DNA of 29,359 nucleotides from CAKUFA01 sp963627465 (GTDB taxonomy: Bacteria > Bacillota > Clostridia > Christensenellales > Aristaeellaceae), in the NCBI GenBank assembly GCA_963627465.1, contig CAVGBO010000029.1, positions 1 to 29,359 of the forward strand. Reading direction: 5' to 3'. Positions 14,645 through 22,397 of the stretch are shown piece by piece. A program made the translations under genes and the position numbers. Each line of letters begins with the position of its first letter. The stretch's first letter is position 1. Below the pieces are notes generated by a model. The model had not been told where the DNA came from. It did not search any database and was given only the letters and a program-made list of their open reading frames with translations.

Positions 14645-15007
14645 TTACTTGTCCAACAATTTGCACAGGGCATGGAACGTCTCGTCAGAAAGGTCATGTT
14701 CCATCTTGCAGGCATCTTCCCGGGCTGCCTCGGGGCTGACGCCCAAGGAAACCAGCACAGCGGTAAGCCGCTGATGGCGGTCATAGATTCGCTCGGCGAT
14801 GGCACGGCCACTTTCGGTCAGGCGAATGTGACTTTCTGCATCCATGGTGATGTATCCCCGCTCACGAAGGGTCTTCATGGCAATGGACACGCTGGGCTTA
14901 GAAAAGTTCATTGCGACGGCAATATCAATAGAACGGGCATAGCCCCCCTGCGTTTGCAGGATCAGGATCTGCTCCAGATAATCTTCACCGGATTCACGAA
15001 TTTCCAT
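14645..15007 (-). CDS. DtxR/MntR-family metal-dependent regulator, short form
   Basis: A 120-residue repressor with the winged HTH (about 1-65) and the metal-binding dimerisation domain, without the SH3-like third domain of true DtxR, so it is MntR-sized. Matching B. subtilis MntR, ligands Asp9, Glu12, His78, Glu103 and His104 are kept (GEDYLEQI, YDRHQRL, MEHDLS). The position of MntR Glu99 is Cys100 (DACKMEH), as in DtxR (DACRWEH). The metal, Mn or Fe, is therefore uncertain. GGGAGGAG precedes the start at 15007; the longer frame to 15058 overlaps the promoter. No metal transporter is adjacent, so its targets lie outside the window. Confidence 0.88.
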   Translation of the reverse strand: MEIRESGEDYLEQILILQTQGGYARSIDIAVAMNFSKPSVSIAMKTLRERGYITMDAESHIRLTESGRAIAERIYDRHQRLTAVLVSLGVSPEAAREDACKMEHDLSDETFHALCKLLDK

Positions 15008-15029
15008 CAGTCGATCTCCTCCCAGGGAA

Positions 15030-15058
15030 AGTATACCTTTTTTCGGTGGAAAAAGCAA
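15030..15058 (-). promoter_or_regulatory. Promoter of the DtxR/MntR-type gene
   Basis: On the minus strand TTGCTT (15053-15058) and TATACT (15030-15035) are 17 bases apart, 23 bases ahead of the start codon. An imperfect inverted repeat (TTCGG.GG with CC.CCGAA) surrounds the spacer. Confidence 0.75.
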
Positions 15059-15117
15059 GGGTTCCGCCGAAGGTAAGCATGGGCAAACTCTTGGGAAACC
15101 CTACTGCCGCAGATGCA

Positions 15118-15882
15118 TTATTGCGCAGAAACCAGCAGGTCGGCAATATCCTGCATGCACCGCTCCGCAGCCGGCACATCTGTATGGTTGCTCAGGAAGC
15201 ACATGATTTGAGGATCCGGGGTCAAGATAATGCCTACGTCGTGGGTAATACCGTCGTCTTCTCCTGTCTTGTGGGCGACAGGAATGCCACGGCTGTGCAG
15301 GTAGAAGGGAATTTTGCCGTTCAGTCGCTGATCGCCCAAAATCCTCAGCATTTCCTTGGAAGCGGCAGGGGACACCACCTCGCCGCGCAGCAGCATAGCA
15401 AGGAAGCTGCACATATCACCGGCAGTCACATAGTTTTCAATCCCCTTGGCGGACTGCACTGCGTCAAACAGCTTTCGGTTCAGCTTTGTTCCTTTCAGCT
15501 GCAAGGCTTGGCAGGTGGCGTTAATGTTCTCCATGCCCAGCTTGTCAATCAGCAGGTTGGTGGCCGTGTTGTCGGAGAGAATGATCATCAATGTGACCAA
15601 ATCGCCGACGGTAACCCGGATGCCATCATGCAGGTAGGTTAATGCACCGCAGGAAGGCAGCTTATCTTCCGGGCGGATGACGATTTCCTCCTGCCAGTCA
15701 ATTTGACCGCTTTCCCTTTGCCGGAAAGCTTCTGCCATGATAGGCAGCTTAATAACGCTGGCTGCCATAAGGGGCAGATCCTCCTGCAGGGCGTATTGGT
15801 CGCCGGTAGCAGGGCAAAAATAGCTGAAACCGATTTCTCCCGGCAAGCTTTGCAGCAGGGTTTCTATTGCTTCGTACTTCAT
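15118..15882 (-). CDS. Class A beta-lactamase-fold serine hydrolase lacking the deacylation Glu, cytosolic
   Basis: A 254-residue penicillin-recognising-fold protein. It has the nucleophile motif SVIK (Ser42, Lys45), SDN (103-105) and KTG (205-207), in the order and spacing of class A beta-lactamases. The omega loop, however, reads GTKLN where TEM-type enzymes have EPELN, so Glu166 is Gly131 and efficient hydrolysis of the acyl-enzyme is unlikely. There is no signal peptide or lipobox, so it appears cytosolic, whereas real beta-lactamases are exported. The start at 15882 uses GGAAGGA and overlaps the stop of the upstream GT1 gene as ATGA; an ATG at 15900 lies within that gene. It may be an esterase, acyltransferase or peptidase acting on a product of the operon. 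Resistance should not be assumed. Confidence 0.8.
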   Translation of the reverse strand: MKYEAIETLLQSLPGEIGFSYFCPATGDQYALQEDLPLMAASVIKLPIMAEAFRQRESGQIDWQEEIVIRPEDKLPSCGALTYLHDGIRVTVGDLVTLMIILSDNTATNLLIDKLGMENINATCQALQLKGTKLNRKLFDAVQSAKGIENYVTAGDMCSFLAMLLRGEVVSPAASKEMLRILGDQRLNGKIPFYLHSRGIPVAHKTGEDDGITHDVGIILTPDPQIMCFLSNHTDVPAAERCMQDIADLLVSAQ

Positions 15883-17144
15883 GCGTCTGCTTCCTTCCAT
15901 GCAGCAATTTCCTGTTCCATCATATCGGCGGCTCGCTGAACGCCGTGCTCCGTGCGAAGTCGCTCTGCTAACTCTTCTGCTGCTACCCGGTAGCTGGCGT
16001 GGCTTGTTAAGTCCAGCAGGGATTTGGTCAGCTTAGCCACCGTCAAGTTTTCCCGCCGAAGGGGCTTGGGACCGCACCCCAATGCCTGCACCCTGCTGCC
16101 CCAGAAAGGCTGATCCCCGCCAAAGGGGATGACCAAGGTGGGCTTTCCGGCACGCAAGCCGGATGCAGTGGTTCCTGCACCGCCGTGATGCACAACGGCG
16201 CTGACCTGCTTGAATAGCCAATCATGAGGAATATGGTCCGCAAAGAAAATGCGGTCATCGTCCTTCATGTGCAGTTTTTCGCCACTCCAACCTAGGCTGA
16301 TAATGGCACGAAGGTTGGCAGCACGCACTGCCTTGATGACGGTGGTAAAGGTTTTGCTCATGTTGCCGCTGACCATGGAGCCAAAGCCGATGTAGATGGG
16401 CTTGTCTCCCTTTGCAAGAAAAGCGGCCAATGCCGGATCAGGCTCATAGTCGCAGGGCTCGTCATTCCACCAGAAGCCGGACATGTGGATATGCTCCCCC
16501 CACCGCCTGGGTCTGGGCATCACCAACGGACTAATGGCGTAGATCACGGGAATGGTGTGTCCTTGCAGGGTATAGTCCGGCTTGGTGCTGATCTTTCGCA
16601 CGGAAAGACCTTGCGCCTTTCGCCAGTCGGTCAGGTAGCGCTTTTCCAGTAGGCTGATCAGGAAATAGCCCAGTTTGTAGCTGGTCAAATTCCAGCTCTT
16701 GCTTTGGTTCAGTCTGGGTGCAGAGGAAATAGGTGTTACCCCGTTGGGATCCATGGGAAAGTATTGCGTCTGAATGCAGGGAATATTGTATTTCTCCGCA
16801 ATGGAGTAGAACATGGAGCCGAAGAAGGTGCAGCACATGGCATCGGCACCATCGACGGACTGCATCAAATCATCCAGCAGGGTAGGGAGAATGTGCTTCA
16901 GGCTTTTCTCCACCTGATTCAGAAAGCCTGTGCCGTTTACACCGGGCTTCATCAGGTTGCTCATTACCTTCATCACGTCCCCGGACAAGGGGAAGAAATG
17001 CAGCCCGGCTTCTTCTGTCATTTCACGAAAAGGGGCAAAGGCGGCTATGGTAATCTCATGCCCCCGCTTTTTCAGTTCTTTTCCTAACAGCACATAAGGC
17101 CGCACATCGCCCATGGAGCCAATGGTCAACATAGAGATTCGCAT
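15879..17144 (-). CDS. GT1-type glycosyltransferase (UGT / sterol-glucosyltransferase-like)
   Basis: A 421-residue GT-B enzyme. The N-terminal domain opens with SMLTIGSMGDVRPYVLLGKEL and the KKRGHEITIAA strand. The C-terminal donor domain has IYIGFGSM and the motif VVHHGGAGTTASGLRAGKPT, with PFGGDQPFWG, as in UGT80/UGT51 sterol glucosyltransferases and bacterial macrolide or lipid glycosyltransferases. A nucleotide sugar, probably UDP-linked, is the expected donor, and a hydrophobic acceptor the likely substrate. AAGGGGG lies upstream; it starts 17 bases after wecB and overlaps the next gene by four. In this context it probably adds a sugar to a lipid or surface-glycan precursor. The acceptor is unknown. 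Confidence 0.85.
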   Translation of the reverse strand: MRISMLTIGSMGDVRPYVLLGKELKKRGHEITIAAFAPFREMTEEAGLHFFPLSGDVMKVMSNLMKPGVNGTGFLNQVEKSLKHILPTLLDDLMQSVDGADAMCCTFFGSMFYSIAEKYNIPCIQTQYFPMDPNGVTPISSAPRLNQSKSWNLTSYKLGYFLISLLEKRYLTDWRKAQGLSVRKISTKPDYTLQGHTIPVIYAISPLVMPRPRRWGEHIHMSGFWWNDEPCDYEPDPALAAFLAKGDKPIYIGFGSMVSGNMSKTFTTVIKAVRAANLRAIISLGWSGEKLHMKDDDRIFFADHIPHDWLFKQVSAVVHHGGAGTTASGLRAGKPTLVIPFGGDQPFWGSRVQALGCGPKPLRRENLTVAKLTKSLLDLTSHASYRVAAEELAERLRTEHGVQRAADMMEQEIAAWKEADA

Positions 17145-17161
17145 AGCTTGCCCCCTTTACG

Positions 17162-18298
17162 TCAGCCGTTTTCGGGTAAGGATTCCTTATATTGAAGCAG
17201 AACGGCGGCAATCTTTTCGGATGTGTGGCCGTCCCCGTAGGGATTCACCGCATGAGCCATGCGATGGTACAGTTCCTTGTCCGTCAGTAGACGTTTGCCG
17301 GCCTGATACACCTGTTCTTCCTCCACGCCAGCCAGCATGGCAAGCCCGGCTTCCACCACTTCGGGACGCTCCGTCTCTGTACGCAGCACCACAATAGGCT
17401 TGCCCAGTGCCGGTGCTTCCTCCTGCAATCCGCCGGAGTCTGTCATCACCATGAAGCAGCGCTTGATCAGGTTATGCATATCCTCCACTTCCAAGGGATC
17501 AATCAGATGCACACGCTCCACGCCGCCCAGTATCTTTTCTACTGTGGTGCGCACAGCCGGGTTGGGATGCACTGGATACACCACATGCACATCCGGCGTG
17601 TCTTCCACCAGACGTTTCACGGCACGGCAAATATGCTCTAGCGGCGTACCAAGGTTCTCCCGGCGGTGCGCTGTCATCACGATCCAGCGGCCATCCTGCA
17701 AGGGCAGTGCCTTCAATGCCTCACTGTGAAACACATAAGCGTCATGCACCATCTGGTGCAGAGCGTCAATGACCGTATTGCCTACCACATAGACGCCTTC
17801 CGTGATGCCCTCCTGCTGTAGGTTCTCCCGACTCTTTTCCGTGGGTGCAAAGTGCAGGGTCGCCATGCGGCTGGTCAGCACTCGGTTCATTTCCTCCGGG
17901 AAAGGAGAATACTTGTCATAGGAGCGGAGACCTGCTTCCACGTGTCCTACGGCCACCTGATGGTAGAAAGATGCCAGTGCCGCCGCTGTGGAGGTGGTGG
18001 TATCCCCGTGCACCAGGGTCACATCCGGCTTTACCTGGTTGAGCACCGTGTCCAGACCTTCCAGCACACCGGTGGTGATGGTGGTCAAGGTCTGCCCGGC
18101 GTGCATCAAGTTCAGGTCATAGTCCGGGGTGATGCCAAACTGCGCCATCACGCTGTCCAGCATTTGACGATGCTGGGCGGTGACGCATACCACGCTCTTG
18201 ATGCCCTCTGTCTTTTCAAGGCACTTGACCAAAGGAGCCATTTTGATGGCTTCCGGCCGTGTACCGAAAACGCTCAATACCGTTAAATCACGTTTCAT
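17162..18298 (-). CDS. wecB: UDP-N-acetylglucosamine 2-epimerase, non-hydrolysing
   Basis: Interconverts UDP-GlcNAc and UDP-ManNAc, supplying ManNAc for teichoic acid linkage units or capsule. The 378 residues match the family: FGTRPEAIKMAPL (residues 11-23), HGDTTTSTAAALASFY, HVEAGLRS, the catalytic-domain YPVHPNPAVR, and MTDSGGLQEEAPALGKP. The Shine-Dalgarno is weak (GAAGAAGAA), and the gene follows the GT2 stop by 19 bases, so translation may depend on the upstream gene. No wecC or mnaA-linked tag genes are present. UDP-GlcNAc or UDP-ManNAc from this step could be the donor for the adjacent transferases. Confidence 0.95.
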   Translation of the reverse strand: MKRDLTVLSVFGTRPEAIKMAPLVKCLEKTEGIKSVVCVTAQHRQMLDSVMAQFGITPDYDLNLMHAGQTLTTITTGVLEGLDTVLNQVKPDVTLVHGDTTTSTAAALASFYHQVAVGHVEAGLRSYDKYSPFPEEMNRVLTSRMATLHFAPTEKSRENLQQEGITEGVYVVGNTVIDALHQMVHDAYVFHSEALKALPLQDGRWIVMTAHRRENLGTPLEHICRAVKRLVEDTPDVHVVYPVHPNPAVRTTVEKILGGVERVHLIDPLEVEDMHNLIKRCFMVMTDSGGLQEEAPALGKPIVVLRTETERPEVVEAGLAMLAGVEEEQVYQAGKRLLTDKELYHRMAHAVNPYGDGHTSEKIAAVLLQYKESLPENG

Positions 18299-18317
18299 GA
18301 TATCGATTCTTCTTCTT

Positions 18318-20039
18318 TTATTTCAGCTTCGGCAGGGCATAGTTGGCCTGCTTGCGTGAGAAATTCTTGCTGTAGCTCAGGTCATGGACGTTATCGCCCC
18401 AGGTTGCCTTGTATCTGGCCGCATCCTGATCGTCTGCCGGCTTGTGCAGCAGCAGCCAATTGCAGCACTGCTTGTCGTCCGATTTACCCTTGGCAAAGGG
18501 GGTATACACATGGAGGAAGCCATCTTTCGCCAGCCGCAGGCTCCAGTCCACCGCCCCCAAGCCGCTTACATACCCTTCATCAAAGGGAATGAAGTGATCC
18601 CGGCGAATCATCACACAGGCGATGCTAACCGCTGCCACATTGTGAACAATGCCCAGCATATTGTGCCATCCGCCGGTAATGGCCAGTTTATTGATGCCGC
18701 AGCTGCTGGCAAGGTGATCCATGCCAACGGCAAATCCTGCGTGGGTGGTGTATCCGCCACGGTCAACAAGGAGGGGAGTAACAGCGGCCACATCGTCACG
18801 CTGGGCGTACATCAGCATTTCGTCCAGCCATTGGTCATCATGATCCATCATGACCCCGGCGTGAAGGATCACCACCACGTCCGCTTTGCTCTGCGCCACG
18901 GCCTTGTTGATGCAGGGATAGACGCTGCCGCCATCCGGCCAGGGAATCCAATCCCCGTCAATATCCTTGGCACTTTCCTTCCAGGGGGAGATGACCATGC
19001 GGTGCACAGGATGGGTGTGCCAGCCTTTCAGGCGATCCACAAAGTCAGGCCAGGTTTTCGGATCTCCGTTGTCAATGACAATCAGCTCGATTTGCTGGCT
19101 CTGTTCCGTATCGTAGTGGAGGCGAAGAAAGCCACGCTCAATGGTTACGTTACCCTTCAGGCCGGTTCTCTCCATGTGCTCCTGCACGGCACGCTTGGCA
19201 GCATCCAGACACTTGTCAATGTGCTGATGGCTGACGGATGCGCCCACCGTCCGCCAGTGGTACAGCACTTGGGGAATGTGCGCAATTTTGTCCGTAGCTT
19301 CGGCACAGCGAAGCATCAGGTCATGATCCTGACTGCCGTCAAAACCCTTCCGCAGGCCGCCGACTTGCTCCATCAGCTCCCGGCGAATCACCGTCAGGTG
19401 GCAGATGTAGTTGCCGCTGCGCAAATCATCCGGGCAGTAATCCGGTTTATAGTTGGGTTCGTAGTACCAAGTACCGTTTTCATTCACCTTGTCTTCATCG
19501 GTGAAAATCATATCCGGCTGATCCTTCAGGATGGTCTTTGCCACCTGATACAAGGCATTTGCCGTCAGCAGATCGTCATGGTCACAAAGGGCAATCCACG
19601 CCCCTTTTGCCATGCCGATGGCCAGGTTGGTGTTGCCGGAGATGCCTTCGTTGATCTCCCCATGCACCACATGGATGCGGCTGTCCTTGGCACTGACGGC
19701 ATCCAGCGCTTCTTTGGTGGCGCTTTCCGTGCTGGCGCCGTCATACAGGCAGGCTTCCCAGTTGCTGTAGGTCTGCTGCATCAGGGAATCGGCCAGTGCC
19801 TCCAGCAGTGCCGGTCTGGTGTTGTATACGGGAATCACCACGCTGATCAATCCGGCAGCCTCTACCGTCTTATCCTGCCGCTGCTGCGCTAGCTCCTGGG
19901 GTTTAGGCTCCAATTGCCGCCACAGCTTGTCATAGGGTTTCATGCACCGATCTTTTACTTTTTCCACGCATCTGCGTCCCGTATACCAGAAACCGTTGCG
20001 ATGCACATAGCTTGCCGCCCGGCGAACCAATGAAGCCAT
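18318..20039 (-). CDS. Family 2 glycosyltransferase with two GT2-like domains
   Basis: A 573-residue inverting glycosyltransferase. A basic N-terminal segment (1-60) precedes a complete GT-A domain: ISVVIPVYNTRP (from residue 65), the metal-binding DHDD (153-156), FTDEDKV, and QDHDLMLRC as the acceptor ED-like motif. From about 300 a second GT2-like module follows (IELIVIDNGD, VVVILHAGVMM) that lacks a clear DxD pair, so it is probably inactive or for acceptor binding. This pattern is common in capsule and O-antigen transferases. It has no membrane helices. GGAGGG is placed well before the start. It heads the operon GT2-wecB-GT1-serine hydrolase, with its own promoter at 20090-20118. Confidence 0.86.
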   Translation of the reverse strand: MASLVRRAASYVHRNGFWYTGRRCVEKVKDRCMKPYDKLWRQLEPKPQELAQQRQDKTVEAAGLISVVIPVYNTRPALLEALADSLMQQTYSNWEACLYDGASTESATKEALDAVSAKDSRIHVVHGEINEGISGNTNLAIGMAKGAWIALCDHDDLLTANALYQVAKTILKDQPDMIFTDEDKVNENGTWYYEPNYKPDYCPDDLRSGNYICHLTVIRRELMEQVGGLRKGFDGSQDHDLMLRCAEATDKIAHIPQVLYHWRTVGASVSHQHIDKCLDAAKRAVQEHMERTGLKGNVTIERGFLRLHYDTEQSQQIELIVIDNGDPKTWPDFVDRLKGWHTHPVHRMVISPWKESAKDIDGDWIPWPDGGSVYPCINKAVAQSKADVVVILHAGVMMDHDDQWLDEMLMYAQRDDVAAVTPLLVDRGGYTTHAGFAVGMDHLASSCGINKLAITGGWHNMLGIVHNVAAVSIACVMIRRDHFIPFDEGYVSGLGAVDWSLRLAKDGFLHVYTPFAKGKSDDKQCCNWLLLHKPADDQDAARYKATWGDNVHDLSYSKNFSRKQANYALPKLK

Positions 20040-20089
20040 ACTTTCCCTCCAGGCCGCTAAGGCAGCCGCTCCAAATCATTTTCCTTCAC

Positions 20090-20118
20090 ATTATATCAGG
20101 AAAGCAGGTTTTCTTCAA
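20090..20118 (-). promoter_or_regulatory. Promoter of the glycosyltransferase operon
   Basis: On the minus strand TTGAAG (20113-20118) and TATAAT (20090-20095) are 17 bases apart, 51 bases ahead of the GT2 start. No other promoter is evident within the four-gene operon. Confidence 0.82.
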
Positions 20119-20177
20119 GCTGAATGGAAGAGAGATAAAATGTGGTTTCCAGACCAATAATTCTCTTTTTCTTTAAG

Positions 20178-20206
20178 TTGCACGGAAAGCAAAAGAATGG
20201 TACAAT
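20178..20206 (+). promoter_or_regulatory. Promoter of the PlsC-like acyltransferase gene
   Basis: TTGCAC (20178-20183) and TACAAT (20201-20206) are 17 bases apart, in the gap shared with the divergent glycosyltransferase operon. Confidence 0.75.
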
Positions 20207-20241
20207 AAAATGTATTTTTGTTCATGAGGAGCGGTTACGGC

Positions 20242-20907
20242 ATGTCCAAGCGGATGTACAGGGTTCTGTCAGCAATGATTCGAGGGGTTACGCCACGGAT
20301 GACGACCATTTGGGAGGAACCCTTCGATGGTGAACCCTGCGTGTTCGTCGGTAACCATGCAGGTGCTTTCGGCCCTATTGATATGTGTGTTAAGTTCCCC
20401 CTGCGGGATCAAAACTTCATTTGGATGAACGCATCGGTGTTGCATCCCAAGGAAGTGCCGGCCTATGTGCGGCAGGACTACTGGTGGAAGCCGGGCTGCA
20501 AGCTGGAGCCCCTATACAATGCCACCCTGCCTTATATCGCCGCTGCCCTCCTGCCGCCGATTCTTCGCCTTGCCCCAACGGTGCCGGTGTATCACGATAT
20601 GCGGGTGATGACCACCATGCGGCAGAGCATCCGGCACCTGAAGGAAGGTCACAACTTGGTGATCTTCCCCGAGCAGCCTAGCGGCTATCAAAGCCATCAT
20701 GACTGGATCAACACGGGCTTTTTGCAGGTAGCCCCCATGTACTACAAGGCAACAGGCAAAGCACTGAAGTTTTATCCCGTCCATCTGGATTATCACAAGC
20801 ACGTGTTCAAGGTGGCGAAACCCATTGCCTTTGACCCGGAAAGAACCCTGGAGGAGCAAATGCCGGCACTGGTGGAGGTGCTGGCAAAAGGCCTGCGAGG
20901 ACAATAA
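20242..20907 (+). CDS. PlsC-like acyltransferase family protein
   Basis: A 221-residue protein related to glycerolipid acyltransferases. VFVGNHAGAFGPIDMC (from residue 34) matches the catalytic His-Asp block, although the Asp is eight residues after His39 rather than the usual HX4D. LKEGHNLVIFPEQPSG matches the FPEG motif, with Gln in place of the usual Gly. The reaction would be transfer of an acyl chain to a lipid or sugar hydroxyl at the membrane's inner face. The ATG at 20242 has GAGGAG ten bases upstream and is preferred to in-frame codons at 20218-20224. It is divergent from the glycan operon and shares its intergenic region. The altered motifs make the exact activity uncertain. Confidence 0.72.
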   Translation: MSKRMYRVLSAMIRGVTPRMTTIWEEPFDGEPCVFVGNHAGAFGPIDMCVKFPLRDQNFIWMNASVLHPKEVPAYVRQDYWWKPGCKLEPLYNATLPYIAAALLPPILRLAPTVPVYHDMRVMTTMRQSIRHLKEGHNLVIFPEQPSGYQSHHDWINTGFLQVAPMYYKATGKALKFYPVHLDYHKHVFKVAKPIAFDPERTLEEQMPALVEVLAKGLRGQ

Positions 20908-20947
20908 AAAATTGCGCTGCGTGACTTTGCATCATGCAGCGCATTTG
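20906..20947 (-). terminator. Bidirectional terminator between the acyltransferase and trkH
   Basis: TGCGCTGC (20913-20920) pairs with GCAGCGCA (20936-20943) around a 15-base loop. In the minus direction the hairpin is followed by A and six T, six bases after the trkH stop. In the plus direction TTTGTTT follows. Confidence 0.8.
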
Positions 20948-20948
20948 T

Positions 20949-22397
20949 TTAGCCTTTCCGCCAAATGGCAGGATGGAAAATGGCCAGTATGGGGAACAGC
21001 TCCAAACGTCCGGCCAGCATCAGCAGGCACATGACGATCTTGGAAAAGCTGCTGTATCCGCCCAGATTATCCAAGGCAGCCATGCTGCTTAGTGCAGGAC
21101 CCACATTGCTGACACAGGTCAGGGAAGAAGTCAGGTTAGCTTGCAGGTCGTACCGGCCATCCAGTGAAATGAGGAAGCCACCGACCATAATCAGCATGAT
21201 GTAGACAAACACGAAAGTGCCGATTTGGTGGAGCATGGATTCATCAACGCCCTTGTCCTCAAAGCGAACCACCTGCACTTTTCTGGGCTGGAAGGTGTGG
21301 CGGATTTCCCGCTTTCCTTCCTTGCACAGCATGGCAATGCGGACGACTTTGATGCCGCCGGAGGTGGATCCTGCGCAGGAGCCGATGAGCATCAGAATCA
21401 GCAGCAGAATGTTGGCAGCCGCCGGCCATTTGCTGAAGTCCGTGGTGGTAAAACCAGTGGTGGACATAAAGCTGGAGGCCTGAAAGAACGAATACCGCAT
21501 GGCGGTGAAGAAATTGCCGTACAGCGGTGTCACCAACACGCTGATGATCAGGCTGAAGATGACGAAAATCCCCAGATACCAGTGCAGCTCTTCGCTGTGG
21601 AAGAAGCCCTTTACATCCCCAATGAGCAGGCGGAAGAACAGGGCAAAGTTAATGCCGAAGAGTACCATGAACACCGTGAGGATAATCTCGATGCAGGGGC
21701 TGTTGAAGGCGGCTGCGCTGGCGGCATAGTTGCTGAAGCCGCCTGTGCCGGCCGTACTCATGGCGTGAATGGCGGCATCATAGGGATCCATGCCGGCAAT
21801 GATCAGTGCCACAAACTCAATCACCGTCAGTACAAAGTAAATGGCGTACAGAATCTTTGCCGAGTCACCCATTTTCGGCACAATCTTGCTCAGGCTGGGG
21901 CCTGGGCTTTCTGCCCGAACCAGGTGAGAAGTGCGTCCTGTCAGCTGGGGCAGGAGTGCTAGGGTCAGTACCAGCACGCCCATGCCGCCGATCCAGTGGG
22001 TAAAGGCACGCCAGAACATGAGCCCCCGGGGAAGAAAGTCAAAGTTGCGCAGAATGGTTGCGCCGGTGGTGGTGAAGCCGGATACGGACTCAAACAGCGC
22101 ATCGGCAAAGTTGGGAATCATGCCCCCAAACATAAAGGGGAGAGCACCGAAGACGCTTAGAATCACCCAAGCCAAGGCCACAATCAGGAAGCCTTCCCGG
22201 GCACGCAGATCCCGGTGTTCCGGCTTGGACAGGCTGCGCATAGGCAGCCCCAGCACCACCATAATGCCCATGGTCTTCACAAAGGCCATAGCGTCCCCGT
22301 CTCCGTAGATGAGTGCCAGCACCAGGGAAGGTACCATGCAGGCTGCTTCCAACAGAAGGATTGCGCCTAATAGGCGAATAACAAGCCGCTTGTTCAT
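20949..22397 (-). CDS. trkH: Potassium uptake channel subunit TrkH/KtrB type
   Basis: Membrane pore of the Trk/Ktr potassium uptake system, 482 residues with about ten hydrophobic helices. The four pore loops of the MPM repeat fold are visible as ESVSGFTTTGATIL, MSTAGTGGFSNY, ASSFMSTTGFTTTDF and CVSNVGPALSS, each with the selectivity-filter glycine. The IGGMGVLVLTLALLP helix and the EIRHTFQPRKVQVVRF loop are family typical. The start overlaps the trkA stop (ATGA), with GAGG upstream in trkA, so the two are coupled. It is the distal gene of the operon. Uptake is gated by nucleotide binding to TrkA. Confidence 0.95.
   Translation of the reverse strand: MNKRLVIRLLGAILLLEAACMVPSLVLALIYGDGDAMAFVKTMGIMVVLGLPMRSLSKPEHRDLRAREGFLIVALAWVILSVFGALPFMFGGMIPNFADALFESVSGFTTTGATILRNFDFLPRGLMFWRAFTHWIGGMGVLVLTLALLPQLTGRTSHLVRAESPGPSLSKIVPKMGDSAKILYAIYFVLTVIEFVALIIAGMDPYDAAIHAMSTAGTGGFSNYAASAAAFNSPCIEIILTVFMVLFGINFALFFRLLIGDVKGFFHSEELHWYLGIFVIFSLIISVLVTPLYGNFFTAMRYSFFQASSFMSTTGFTTTDFSKWPAAANILLLILMLIGSCAGSTSGGIKVVRIAMLCKEGKREIRHTFQPRKVQVVRFEDKGVDESMLHQIGTFVFVYIMLIMVGGFLISLDGRYDLQANLTSSLTCVSNVGPALSSMAALDNLGGYSSFSKIVMCLLMLAGRLELFPILAIFHPAIWRKG

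Noticed and set aside
15118..15882. Antibiotic resistance beta-lactamase
   Set aside because: The deacylation Glu is missing and there is no export signal, so hydrolysis of beta-lactams in the envelope is not supported.
18384..19892. Long plus-strand open frame (502 codons) opposite the GT2 gene
   Set aside because: Antisense shadow of a well-conserved glycosyltransferase.
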